In this document: positions 1 to 9,829 of the stretch, piece after piece
Layout: every line of letters starts with the position of its first letter
How positions within the stretch are numbered: position 1 is the stretch's first letter
Assembly: GCA_963721365.1 (NCBI GenBank)
Contig: CAVRJE010000008.1
Coordinates: forward strand, 145,136 to 209,135
Reading direction: 5' to 3'
DNA from: CAIQPS01 sp963721365
GTDB lineage: Bacteria; Actinomycetota; Thermoleophilia; RBG-16-64-13
Length of the DNA: 64,000 nucleotides
Program-made: the position numbers and the translations under genes
The notes under the pieces: generated by a model
What the model was told of the DNA's origin: nothing
Database searches by the model: none
The model's input: the letters and a program-made list of their open reading frames with translations, nothing else

Positions 1-1030
1 TTCTGCTGCAGGGCCCACAGGATCTTCTCCGGTGAGGCAGGCATGTCCAGGAGACGCACGCCCACGGCGTCGTAGATAGCGTTGAAAACGGCCGGCGCCC
101 CGCTGTTGGCGCAGATCTCGCCGGCAGCCTTGGCACCGAAGGGCCCTTCGGGATCGTGCACCTCCACGTAGGCCCCGTGCATCTCGGGCAGGTCCATGGA
201 GGTGGCTATGGCGTAGCTCTCCAGATCGACGGGCATGAAGTCGGGGTTGTAGTTCTCGGGCGGCCCACTCGCATCGGTGAGACCGGGGTGGCCGTCTTCG
301 CGCAAGGCCCACCCGACTGCCTGTAGCGCGCCGCCGTGCACCTGGCCCTCGACTGCCATGGGGTTGATCGCCTTGCCACAGTCGACCGCCGCGTAGAGCT
401 TGGTCACCTCGGCAACACCGGTCTGGGTGTCGACTTCGACCTCGGCGACGGTAGCGTGGTAGTAGAAGGCGGCGATGCTGTCGCCCTGCATGTTCTCGCC
501 CGCCGCGGTGCTCTTCGGGTAGAAATAGGCGGTGCCGATGGGGAGCTTCTTCAGCGCGAAATGGGCGAACCGGGCGGCCGCCCCGATAGGCATGCGCCGC
601 TCGGAATCGTAGACGTCTTTGATGAAGCCGGGCTCCAGCGCCAGGTTCTCGACGTCGACGCCCAGGTGCACCGCCGCCGCTTGGAACAGGACCTGCCTCA
701 CCTGCGCCGCGGCCTTGATGAGCGCGTTACCGCCCACGAACGTACCTCGCGAGCTCACGGTGCCGAAATCGTAGGGCGTGGTGCCGGTGTCGGCGGTGTA
801 GACAGTCACGTGCTCGTAGGGGACGGCCAATGCCTCGGCAGTCATCTGGGTGATGACAGTGGTGGAGCCCTGGCCCATGTCGACCACGCCGATCTGCACG
901 ACGACAGTACCGTCTTCGCGCATCTGCAGGTTCACCGCGCAGGGATTGGGAAAGCCTGGAGGAGTCATGGAGTAGATGGCGCCCGCGACGCCCTTGCCCG
1001 TCTTCTTCTTGGCCGCCCGATGTGCCGAGA
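1..1030 (-). CDS. Molybdenum hydroxylase, C-terminal MoCo-binding half (partial)
   Basis: C-terminal half of a xanthine dehydrogenase / CO dehydrogenase-type molybdopterin-cytosine-dinucleotide subunit, running off the window edge at its 3' end. Visible signatures are VDMGQGSTTV, the VDCGKAINP stretch, and GPFGAKAAGE followed by ANSGAPAVFNAIYDAVG, which carries the glutamate expected to activate the metal-bound water. The family's N-terminal MoCo-binding half is absent upstream, so this resembles the 'medium' MoCo subunit of split enzymes such as nicotinate dehydrogenase (family knowledge). The reading frame is continuous with the preceding FAD domain, with no stop or clear start between them, so the boundary given is approximate. 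It is the last visible gene of the catabolic operon. Confidence 0.75.
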
Positions 1031-1909
1031 GATCCTGGCCGGTAGCGCGCGCGAGCGCGTCTTCGACGGCTCGCGCCGCCAGCACTGCCGCTACTTCGCA
1101 CCGGTACCACGCGCTCGCGCGCCGAGCTCGGGGGCTCGGACAGGCATCGCCGCCCGCGAGGTAGCACACCTTGTCGATCTCGGCCAAGTCCGCCGGCTTG
1201 CCTCGGAGTGCTTCTTCAAAGCTCGTGGAATGGATGACCGTGGCACCGAGCGATCCCAGGACCACGCTGACGTTCTCAAAAGTCTTGCCGTCGGCACTCA
1301 ACGACCACCGACGCCGCGGCCGAGGCGGTGGAGATGGTCATCGCCTTACGCCTGCCCAGCTTCTGAAATCCGGAGCCGCTCCTGCCCGCCGGCACGGGGA
1401 TCAGCACCTCGATGATCAACTCGTCCGGCGCGAGCGAGGTCTGCTGCGGCCCGATGAGGAATTCATCCAGGGCCAACTGGCGCTCGCCCTGTGGTCCGCG
1501 CACCCTGACCTTGCCGTCAAGCGCAGCTACGGCCAGAATGAGGTCGCCGGCCGGCGTGGCCGTGGCCAGGTTGCCTCCGATGGTGGCCAGGTTGCGCACC
1601 GGCGGCCCGGCGCAACTGCGGGCTGCCAGGGCAAGCGCGGTGGCCTTCTCGTAAACGAGTCGCGACGCGGCCAGTTCGGCCTGAGTGGCAGAGAGCGCCG
1701 ATGCGCAGGTATCCGCCGTCCTCGCGGATGTAACGCAGCTCGTCGAGACCACCGAGGTGCACCACGTACTCGGGGCTGATCTCCTCCGGTTCATCCACAC
1801 CAGGACGTCGGTGCCCCCGGCCATGACGATGGCCTTTGCGCCGTGCTGTCCCAGCAGCTTCCAGGGCCTCGGCGACGCTCTCTGGCGCCACATAGTCGAA
1901 ATCTCTCAT
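1031..1909 (-). CDS. Molybdenum hydroxylase FAD-binding subunit (CoxM/XdhB family)
   Basis: FAD_binding_5-type subunit that passes electrons between FeS clusters and an external acceptor. The start at MRDFDYVAPESV is the usual N-terminus. FAD-loop motifs AIVMAGGTDVL, ATIGGNLATATPAGD and the C-terminal domain (NVSVVLGSLGATV) are present, giving the usual ~290 residues. The frame breaks near 1850, 1690 and 1297, each inside conserved sequence, so indel errors are likely. The end runs in frame into the molybdenum-binding half-subunit. No 2Fe-2S small subunit (CoxS type) is seen in the window, so it is missing or lies beyond the edge. Confidence 0.8.
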
Positions 1910-1956
1910 AGAGCCCGTACCTCCGCAAAGACGTTTGACAGCGGGATCGAGTAAGC

Positions 1957-4115
1957 TCATTGTTCGGTATCACCCTGCATAGGGTCCCTCTGAGGGGAAC
2001 GGACCCACAGATCTCCTCCCACGGGGGATCCATGGTCAAGACCACGTTGACGTTGGAATCGAAGCAGCCGTGCTCGGGGCCGGGCCGTTCGGGGAACCAC
2101 CAGCCATAGGCCGCGCTCACCACCCGAGGGTCTATACCGTCGGTGAGCTTGGCCTTGAGCCTCACCCTCTCGCCCGGCTTGCGCGGAGTCTCCAGCCCCA
2201 CCCAATCGCCCCCGGCGATCCCCAAGGAGGCCGCTGTCAGGGGATGGATCTCGATCTCGGGGTCGGGGTTTTGCGCCCGCAACTCCGGCACCTGCCGCCC
2301 TTCGGAGGTCATGTATTCGATCTGCCGGGAGCCGGTGATCAGGATCAGGGGATACTCGGCCAGGAGCTCCGGCGAACTCACCGGGCTCTCAGGGGGCTCG
2401 GTGTATGCGGGGAGCGGATCGTAGCCCAGCAGAGCGAAACGGCTTGCCGCCAGCTCCACTTTGCCGGACGGAGTGTCGAAGCCCACTTGCTCGTACTTGC
2501 GGTATCTACGGGGCTCACTGTAGTAGCCCCTCCGTTTGAGATCCGCGAAGCGTCAGCCCCATCCCGGCGACCATCCAGTCGTAGCACTCTTCCGGGCTCT
2601 CCCAGGGGATGCGCGCGCGGTCGGCCCAGGGGATGCGCTTCGTAAGTTCGATGACGATCTTGAGGTCGTCCCAGGCCTCGCCCTGCGGCTCGACGGCCTT
2701 CTGACGGGCGGCGATGTAATCGGTGTAGCCATCATCGCAAAGCTCGTCGCGCTCCAGCCACGTGGTCGCGGGAAGTACGTAGTCAGCTATCTCGGCCGTC
2801 GGGGTCATGAAGTAGTCGGCCACCACGAGCAGGTCGAGGTTGAGCAGGGCGTCCCGGAAGCGGCGCACGTCCATGGTGTTGACGAGGGGATTGCCACCCG
2901 AGCAGTACATGGCCTTGAGCGGATAGGGGCCGCTACCCTCCATGGCCCGCATGGCCAGGGCCGGGTGCACGAACATCAGCGTCGGGCCCCCGCAGAACCG
3001 GCCTTTCGGGCTGGAGATGAGCGGGAACTGTTCCGCTCCCAGGCGTCGCTCTTCGACCTCCGGGGGCGGCGCGCACACGGCGCCCCCGGACAGGATGCCC
3101 GTGCGGAAGTAGCCATCGATCTTGGGCGGCAGCAGGTTGCCACCCTCGACGTCCAGATTGCCCGGTGATCGCGACCAGGTCGATCATGGCCCGGCTGGTC
3201 TGGGTGGAGGTGATGTTCTGATCCATGGCCACCCGGTGGTGCAGAACCGCCGGCTTGGTGGTGGCATAGAGAAGGGCCGCCTCGCGGATTCTTCTCGGCC
3301 GGCAGCCAGGTGATCTCAGCTACCCGGTCGAGCGGGTATTCCGCCGCCCGGGCCGCCAACTCCTCGAACCCCACACACCACCGTTCGACGAATTCCCGGT
3401 CGTACAGCCCTTGTTCGACGATCAGGTTGATCATCCCCAAGACCAGCGCCGCGTCGGTGCCGGGCCGGATCTGCAGCCACAGGTCGGCCTTCTCGGCGAG
3501 GTAGGTGCGGCGCGGGTCGACGACGATCAGCTTCGCTCCGTTGTTGAGCCTCCCCCGCAGGAGGTCCCTGCCCCGCGGGGGGTGGGAGATCAGAGGGTTC
3601 GCGCCGAGGACCGTGATGCACCGGGACGTTCTCGTAGTCCGGCCCGCGCTCCATAAGCGTAGAGGTGCCGACGGTCACGTTCTCGGCGATGAGCGACGGC
3701 GCGTAGCAGATATGTAGGTCGACGCTGACGGCGTTGGGACTGCCGAGGCGTAGGGGACGAGATTCGACGACGCCGCCCGCCCGCGGACCGGTGCCGCGCA
3801 TCCCGCAGATGGCTGCGGCGCCGTAGCGGTCCCTTAACCGCGGTGAGCCCTTCGGCGATGTCGCCAAGAGCATCGTCCCAGCGATACCCGCTGCCACCGC
3901 CCTTCGCCCCGCGCGCCCACACGCTTGAGCGGGTGAAGCAGCCGATCGGGATGGTAAAGACGGCCGGGCTCGGCCTTGCCCTTGGTGCAGATGTAGCCCT
4001 TGTTGTTCGGGTGGTCGGGGTCCCCCTGAAGGCGCACTACCCGCCCGGACTCGACATGCGCGAGCACGCCGCACTCGCTGTGGCACGACTGGCAGACAGT
4101 CCTGACTACACTCAC
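1957..4115 (-). CDS. Molybdopterin oxidoreductase with N-terminal 4Fe-4S site (DMSO reductase family)
   Basis: About 720 residues of the bis-MGD oxidoreductase family (formate dehydrogenase / PhsA / acetylene hydratase-like). The N-terminus has CQSCHSECG and, further on, GYICTKGKAEPGRLYHPDR, the CxxCxxxC...C cluster site. Further stretches include MYCSGGNPLVNTMDVRR, ADYVLPATTWLERDE and a C-terminal molydopterin-binding domain ending in CGSVPLRGTLCRV. The GTG start overlaps the upstream VOC gene's TGA (GTGA), implying translational coupling. Several frameshifts occur (about 3850, 3590, 3310, 3200, 2500) and the exact stop is uncertain. There is no twin-arginine signal, so it is probably cytoplasmic. 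The substrate cannot be told from sequence. Confidence 0.8.
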
Positions 4116-5041
4116 GAGTTCACCACCTGGACAAGCCCTATCGGATTACCCGAAGTATCCCTTATGAAGAAACGACCAGCGCCGAGCGCGGACTCCGTGG
4201 CCACGATATCCACTCCAGCCCTCTCCAGCAACCTCAATCCTACCGCTGCATCTTTGATTGCCAAAGAGAAGTACTTGTTGCCAAGAGTCTGGACGTCGGT
4301 ACGAGGATCACGCCTCTCGACCGGGAACCGGTGCCGACCCGGCCTTGCAGTGAAGCTCGAGCCAGAACCCCGGCGCCTGCATCATGGCCGACTGGAGGCC
4401 TATGGACGGGATCTCGAACGAGGTGGCCAAGGAGAAGCCGAGGACATCCGAGTACCACCGGACGGCTTCGTCTCGATCCGGCACGCAGAGCGCAATGTGA
4501 TGCAACTTCGAAATACTCACCGGTGGCGGGCTCGATCCTGCCGTCGATCGTTCCGCAGAGGTGCGATGCGCGGTCGACCGGGTCACCCTGGGGCAGTTCG
4601 ATGAGGCCCCCGGTGTTGTCGGCTATGAAGACGGCGACGAATTCCCCGATCCCCTCCAGAGTCGACTGCTTGAAACTCAGAACGCTCTCTCCGAGGGTCT
4701 CGAGTTCCCTGACTGCCGCGGCCACATCGGCATGGAGAAGCGCGAAGTGTTTGTGTCCACACACGGTGAGATCCGTGTCCGGCTCCGGTCCGGCCGCATA
4801 GGAAGGGAGCGGCTTGGGATCCTGGACCTCGAGGATCTCGAGCCGAAGACCAGGGCCCTGCATGTAGGCCACTCTCCCCCACGGGTGGAGCACTGTTCTG
4901 GAGCGTCGGTCTGAACGCCAGCACGCGCGAATACCAGGCGACCGTTTCGTCGAGACTGGCTACGCTGAGCGTGTAGTGGTGAAGACCCTGGACGTCAACG
5001 AACTCCCTGCCGGGGGCGCTACTCTTGCCCAGATTTGTCAT
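4112..5041 (-). CDS. Tandem VOC (glyoxalase/dioxygenase fold) protein
   Basis: Two consecutive VOC modules of about 130 residues each. The first begins VQGLHHYTLSVASLDETVAWY; the second is SKLHHIALCVPDRDEAVRWY and ends GRFFIRDTSGNPIGLVQVVNS. This tandem arrangement is typical of glyoxalase/bleomycin-resistance/extradiol-dioxygenase-like metalloproteins. Candidate metal ligands (His of LHH, Glu of GFWLELH) are visible. The frame breaks near 4870, 4550 and 4310. The stop overlaps the GTG of the molybdopterin oxidoreductase by four bases, so the two are probably translated together. The reaction is unknown; context suggests ring or keto-acid catabolism (inference). Confidence 0.75.
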
Positions 5042-5070
5042 CGCGTTGGCTCCGTGTTGCCTGGTCGTTG

Positions 5071-5115
5071 GCGGCGCGGTCCCCGCCCGCCGGGATTGGG
5101 AGGGGACCGCGCCGC
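5071..5115 (-). other. Strong intra-operon hairpin after the binding-protein gene
   Basis: A perfect 14-bp inverted repeat (GCGGCGCGGTCCCC and its complement) surrounds a 17-base loop between the binding-protein stop and the VOC start. No T-run follows on the minus strand, so it is more likely an mRNA-stabilising or attenuating hairpin than a full terminator. Such structures often raise expression of a binding protein over downstream genes (inference). Confidence 0.6.
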
Positions 5116-5137
5116 GTCACGGGGTCTCGACTATCGG

Positions 5138-6599
5138 CTACACGTAGTGCTGCTCGATGGTCTGGTAGGTCGGAAGGTCGGGAAGGAAGCTCGTCCCCAC
5201 GACGTTGCAGTCGTACGGGAACTTGGTGTTGGGGGTCGGCTTGAGCGTCAGCGCCCTTCACGTTCTGGATGCACGTGGTCACCGCCTTGTAGACGTTCGG
5301 GAACGGGTGACGCCCGGCCAGCCCTACCGGCTCCGTGAAGTCGATCGGGCCGTAGATCGTCTCCATCTTCGTCGCCTTGATGGCATCGACGATGGTCTGT
5401 TTGTCGTCGGGGTTCGTAGCGCGTTTCAGACACGTCGACGGCCCAGCTGCGCGCGGCCTGCACACCGACGTTCTCGCTCCACTGACCGCCGGTGTCGGCC
5501 TCGTACTGGTCGCAGAGTTGGGCGACCGTCATGCCCGTGAGCGAATCCGTGAACGTGAAAGTCTTGTGCAGCAGCCAGTTGGCCATGAACCCGACAGAGC
5601 GTGTCACCGACAGCATTCGGGAAAGAGAAGTCGCTGAAGCACTTGCCGCCGATGAACACCAGCCTCGGCTTGTATCCCTGCTGCTGGGCCTGGTTCCAGA
5701 AGTTGGTGAAGTCGTTCGGGTAGTGAGTGCCCGTGAGTATCTCGCAGCCCGCCTTCTTGAAGGCGGCGATCTGCACGGTGAAGTCCTCAGTCCCGGCTGG
5801 TACTGCTGAGGGAAGGTCACGTTGTAGCCCTCGGCCTTGAAACCCATCAACGATGATGGACGCCCACGTGTTTCCATCGACCTCGTTGGCAAGCAGGATG
5901 CCCATGTTCTTGTTGGTCTGGACCTTGTCGAAGGCCATGGGTTGCGTGATCAGCTCCTGGTCCACCCCAAACAGCAGGCCGTAGGGATACGTCTGCACTG
6001 TGTCCGGCTTCATGCCCCGGCCGAAGATGAAGGCCTCCATGGGGTTGTTGGTGCACACCATCGGGCAGCCCAGTGCCTCGGCTTGGTCGGCCGCGGGATT
6101 GACGGTGTCCGGCGTGCCGGACGAGATGAGCATGTCCACCTTCTCGTTGGTGATCATGTCCCCGGCCACCTGGGACGCCCGCATCGGAGTCGGACTGCGT
6201 GTCGCGTCTGGAGTATGGAGATCTTGTGCATCTTGCCGTCGCCAAGCACGATCCCGTCACCCAGCGTCTTGTCGCTGAGTTCGTCGGCCCACTTCTCGTA
6301 GGCGCCGAAGCTGGCCAGCACGCCGGTCATCGGGAGCGGGTTGCCGATCTTGATCTCGCGGCCCGCTTCCGGCCCCGCGCTGACCGTGGTGGTGCTCGCC
6401 GACGCCGCCGTGGTGGTGTGGCGCCGGCGGTAGTAGTGGTGGCGCCGGCTGCAGCGGTCGGTGGTGCTTTCCTCGGTCCCTCCGCAGGCGGCGATCACGC
6501 CGCCCAGACCGCCGCCAACGCCGACGGTCGCGCCGGCGATCCCGGCGATCTTCAGGAATTCGCGGCGGCTCAGCCGACTTTCTTCAGTTCCTCAGACAT
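5138..6599 (-). CDS. ABC transporter substrate-binding lipoprotein (LivK-type)
   Basis: Type I periplasmic-binding-fold protein of the branched-chain amino acid / amide family. The N-terminus carries a twin-arginine-like SRREFLK, a glycine-rich hydrophobic stretch and a lipobox VIAACGG, then a Thr/Ala/Ser-rich tether, so it should be a lipid-anchored exported protein. The mature part starts IKIGNPLPMTGVLASFG and contains SSGTPDTVNP and GVDQELITQ; it ends in TYQTIEQHYV. A frameshift lies within the signal peptide (about 6572) and others near 6200, 5840, 5620 and 5440. No permease or ATPase genes are beside it, so it must use a transporter encoded elsewhere or act as a sensor. Confidence 0.85.
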
Positions 6600-6614
6600 G
6601 TGCTCTCTCCCTCT

Positions 6615-6975
6615 CTAGACTGTGGTTTCAGTCGGCGTCTTGACGGCCATGAGATACTCCTGCGTGATGACGACCACCTGCTCCTCGGAGTGGTCGCAGA
6701 AGTTCTCCTCGTCTGCGTACATGATCGAGCGCTGCTCGCCCTGCACGTCCTTCTTCATGTCCTCGATGCTGTCGAAATAGAGCTCCACCATCCCGTCGAA
6801 GGGCGGTTCCGGGCAGGGAATCGTCGTCGACGGCGAAGCTCGCCACGATCTTTCGCACCCAGTTGTTCTCTGCGTTCTCCTTCTCCAGCTTCGAGTGCTG
6901 CGTGAGCCAGTACTCCTTGAACTGCTCGCGCGTCAGGTCCTTTCGCCGCTTCAAAAAGATGACCGCTTTAATCAA
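6615..6975 (-). CDS. EthD family protein
   Basis: About 119 residues of the EthD ferredoxin-like dimeric alpha/beta-barrel fold. The N-terminus MIKAVIFLKRRKDLTREQF followed by an EYWLTQHSKL segment is the family hallmark, and the C-terminal half includes a GMVELYF strand. The start is TTG. One frameshift sits near 6830. It is packed between the SDR and the binding-protein gene (16-20 base gaps). EthD proteins occur in degradative operons (for example ethyl tert-butyl ether) with poorly defined roles; the precise function here is unknown. Confidence 0.75.
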
Positions 6976-6994
6976 GTCTCAGCCGCCTCTCCTG

Positions 6995-7805
6995 TTAGCC
7001 CCACATGTTCATGCCGCAGGCGGCGACGATCGTCTGGCCGGTGATGGCACTGGATTCGTCGATCGCCAGGAAGACCGCGGTCTGTCCCAGTTCGTACTCT
7101 TCGGTAGGACGCCCGAGGGAGTACTGCTTCATCTCGAGCTTGATCTGCTCTTCGAGGCCGATGCCTTTGGCGTCGGCCCGGCCCTGCATCACGCGGACGA
7201 AGCGGGGTCCGCGGACGGCGCCGGCCGAGAGGCAGTTGACCCGGATGCCGTGAGGCCCGCCCTCGCGGGCGAGGGTCTCGGTCAGGCCGATGACGCCCAT
7301 CTTGGCGCAGCAGTAGCCGGCCCGCATGGGATAGCCCGAGCGGCCGTCTCCCGAGCGGCCACCTTCGGCCCCGATATTGATGATGATCCCGCCGTTACCG
7401 GCCGGGACCATGTACTTGAGCACCTCGCGCGCCGCCAGCATGCTGCCGGTCAGGTCCACCCCGATGATCTCGTTCCACTCGTCGAGTTTGAGATCCCACA
7501 CATAGGCGGTCGGGCCGCCGATGCCGGAGTTGTTGACGAGGATGTCGATATGCCCGTAGGCGTCGATGGCCGTCTTCACCGCGTCGATGACGTCTTGCTC
7601 CTCCAGGATGTCCATCGGGATGGCGAGCGCCTTGCCGCCCATGCCTTCGAACTCCTTGACCGTCCCGTCCAGGTTCTCCTGGTTGCGGGCGGCCAGGCAC
7701 ACGATCGCGCCCTTCTTCGACGAAGCTCTTGGCGATGGCCTTGCCGATGCCGGAGCCGCCGCCGGTGATGAACGCCACTTTGTCTTTCAGTCTGTCGTAT
7801 CCCAT
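6995..7805 (-). CDS. SDR family NAD(P)-dependent oxidoreductase
   Basis: Classical short-chain dehydrogenase of about 269 residues. It has the dinucleotide motif TGGGSGIG, the DILVNNSG structural motif and a catalytic YxxxK (YCCAK) preceded by NIGAEGGRSG, and ends VAACGMNMWG. An AAGGAG ribosome site precedes the ATG. One frameshift near 7718 separates the Rossmann start from the rest. In the operon it probably oxidises a hydroxy intermediate; the annotation as 3-oxoacyl-ACP reductase sometimes given to such proteins is not supported by context. Confidence 0.88.
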
Positions 7806-7856
7806 GCTGCCGAAGCTCCTTACTCGGTTGTGTTGTGGACGGCCGGTGTCTTGCGA

Positions 7857-8472
7857 CTAGAGGTGGGCGATGACGTCGTCGGTGGTGGTGACGAGCGCCA
7901 TCGCCGGGATGACGGTGTTCATGGCCATGTCGTGGAGGGCCTGGTTCGCGTCGATGGAGGCGTCGCTGGGGACGATGACCTTGTAGAACATGTCGGCGCA
8001 CTGGATGACCGCCGTCATGACCGCCATGCCGGTGGCCACGCCGCACAGCACCAGGGCGTCGGCTCCGGCGTCGGCCAGCACCTGCTTGAGGTCCCGACCG
8101 GTGTTGTTGGAGAAGATGCCGAACATGAAGTTGCCCAGCACCGGCTCACCAGGCTGAGGCGCGACGGCGGAGAGTACCTCCACGTCCTTGGTGCCCACCT
8201 CGTTCATCCTGTTCTTGCGGATGACGTCGTAGAAGCCGCCGTAGGGCGACATCAGCTCGACCGCGTTCACCGGGTGCATCGAGTTGACGTAGACCACCGG
8301 CAGGCCTTTCTCGCGGAAGGCCTTCGAGCAGCGCCTGCTGCTTGGGGATGATCCCGGAGTCCCAGGTCGCCTTGGCGTGCAGGAACGCCACCCGGCCCTC
8401 AGGGTCGGTGATGGCGTGCTGCATGTGGATGAGGATGAGGGCGGGCTTGCCCTGCATGACCCATTCTTCCAT
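7857..8472 (-). CDS. Isochorismatase / cysteine-hydrolase-fold protein with altered active site
   Basis: About 204 residues of the isochorismatase-like superfamily (nicotinamidase, maleamate amidohydrolase, EntB N-domain). The family's first catalytic Asp (usual pattern IDMQ) is His here (LILIHMQHAI). The nucleophile loop reads GVATGMAVMTAV where amidases have Cys, so the canonical Asp-Lys-Cys triad is not present. One frameshift near 8325. It overlaps no neighbour but lies only 10 bases from the M24 gene. It could be a non-amidase isochorismatase-type hydrolase or a catalytically dead partner. Confidence 0.75.
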
Positions 8473-8481
8473 CTCGTCCCC

Positions 8482-9678
8482 TCAGACCCGGATGATCTCG
8501 TGCGGATACTGGTGCAGCTTCTCGAGGCCGTCCGCACGGACGATGAAGTTGTCGCAGACGACCGACCAGGTGGGCGGCTTCACGGCCTGCGGATGCAGGG
8601 CGAGGTTCATGCCTTCCTTGACGGCCCAGGTCTCGTCGGGCCGGAAGTTCGGGCGCTCCACCAAGGGCGTGCCTTGGCCGTGGCCGATCGACCGCACCGG
8701 CGGAACGCAGCCCTGCTCGACAAGGAAGTCCTTGGCGGCCGCGAAGATGTCCCGTATGTAGGTGCCCGGCTTCATCATCGAGCACATGAGGTCCTGGGTC
8801 TTGCAGGCCACATCGAAGGCGCTCGAGGAGTTCCGGCGACGGCTCGACGCCCACGGTGAAGATGCGCATCAACTTCGGCGTAGTAGCCGCCGGGACCGTT
8901 CACCTCGATGAGGACCGACACCTGGTCGCCGTTCTGGATGATCCGGTTCTGGAAGCGCGGCACGTCGAACGGCACCATGGTGCCGAGCGGACCGGAGTTG
9001 ACCTGGACGATGCCGCGCTCGCTGCGGTTCTTCTTGAAGAAACCAGTGGGCCTCCGCGTACATCTCGTAGTCATGCAGGCCGGGCTTGATGAACTCGGCC
9101 AGGTGGTCGATGCAGGCGTCCTGGATGGCCGCCGTGCCCCGAGGAGTTCGATCTCCTCCTCGCTCTTGGGCACCTTGATCTCGTCCACCCACTCGGTGGC
9201 GTCCACCCAGGTGACGCCGGGCAGGTTCTCGCGCAGGTAGTCGGCGAAGGTCATGGGGATGAAGGTCGGCTCCACCCAGGCGATGGTGGCCTTGGGCTTC
9301 GCCTTGAGCACGTCCACCGCCAGCTTGGCGTCGTAGGTGGCGGTGTAGGGCAGGGTGGCGAAGTAGACGTCGCCCAGCCGGTCCTTGATGCCCCGGGCGA
9401 ACAAGGCCGGCGGAAAGACCTGGCCTGCCGGCGGGGCGGCGCCGCAGTTGATGACGGTCATGTCGTCGTCCACCGGGAAGATGACCGTCATGGGGAACTG
9501 GTGACGGGCGGTGTAGTCGGTGAACCAGCGGAGCATGCCGCCCATGTACTCTTCGCTGTTCTGCATCACCAGGTAGTCGATGCCGCGCTCCCGCATCCCG
9601 GCGCGCACGGCGTCCCAGCGCCGCTGGCAGCTCCTGGTCGGAGACGCTGGTGCTCAGCCTTTCTCTTGGGTCTTCCAC
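8482..9678 (-). CDS. M24 (creatinase/aminopeptidase P-like) family hydrolase
   Basis: About 395 residues with a creatinase N-terminal domain (GIDYLVMQNSEEYMGGMLRW) and a pita-bread C-terminal domain (GLHDYEMYAEAHWF, VNSGPLG, GHGQGTPLVERPNF, EGMNLALHPQ). The metal ligands of aminopeptidases are largely replaced: the two Asp positions fall in IEVNG and YYAEV, and the final Glu region reads ALHPQ, while the catalytic His of GHG is kept. This matches creatinase-type, metal-free members rather than Xaa-Pro peptidases. Start GTG with GAGAGGGAT upstream. Frameshifts near 9625, 9140, 9045, 8880 and 8820. It is the first gene of the operon, divergent from the IclR regulator. Confidence 0.8.
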
Positions 9679-9700
9679 GCTATCCCTCTCGGTGCTAGAC

Positions 9701-9717
9701 TGTTCACTATGTGAACA
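9701..9717. promoter_or_regulatory. Perfect palindrome, likely IclR-family operator
   Basis: TGTTCACTATGTGAACA is a perfect 7-bp inverted repeat around a 3-bp centre. It lies 23 bases upstream of the first operon gene and about 110 bases before the divergent IclR gene, exactly where an autoregulating IclR protein would bind. The assignment to that regulator is by position only. Confidence 0.65.
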
Positions 9718-9829
9718 GCATCGTTCTAATGTTGGTCACATCGACGTATCACCGGCGGCAGGCCTTGTCAATCGGGTCGACGAGGCGGTGCAGCTTGACA
9801 GGCGCCTGGAGATGCGAGACTGTCGGGGC

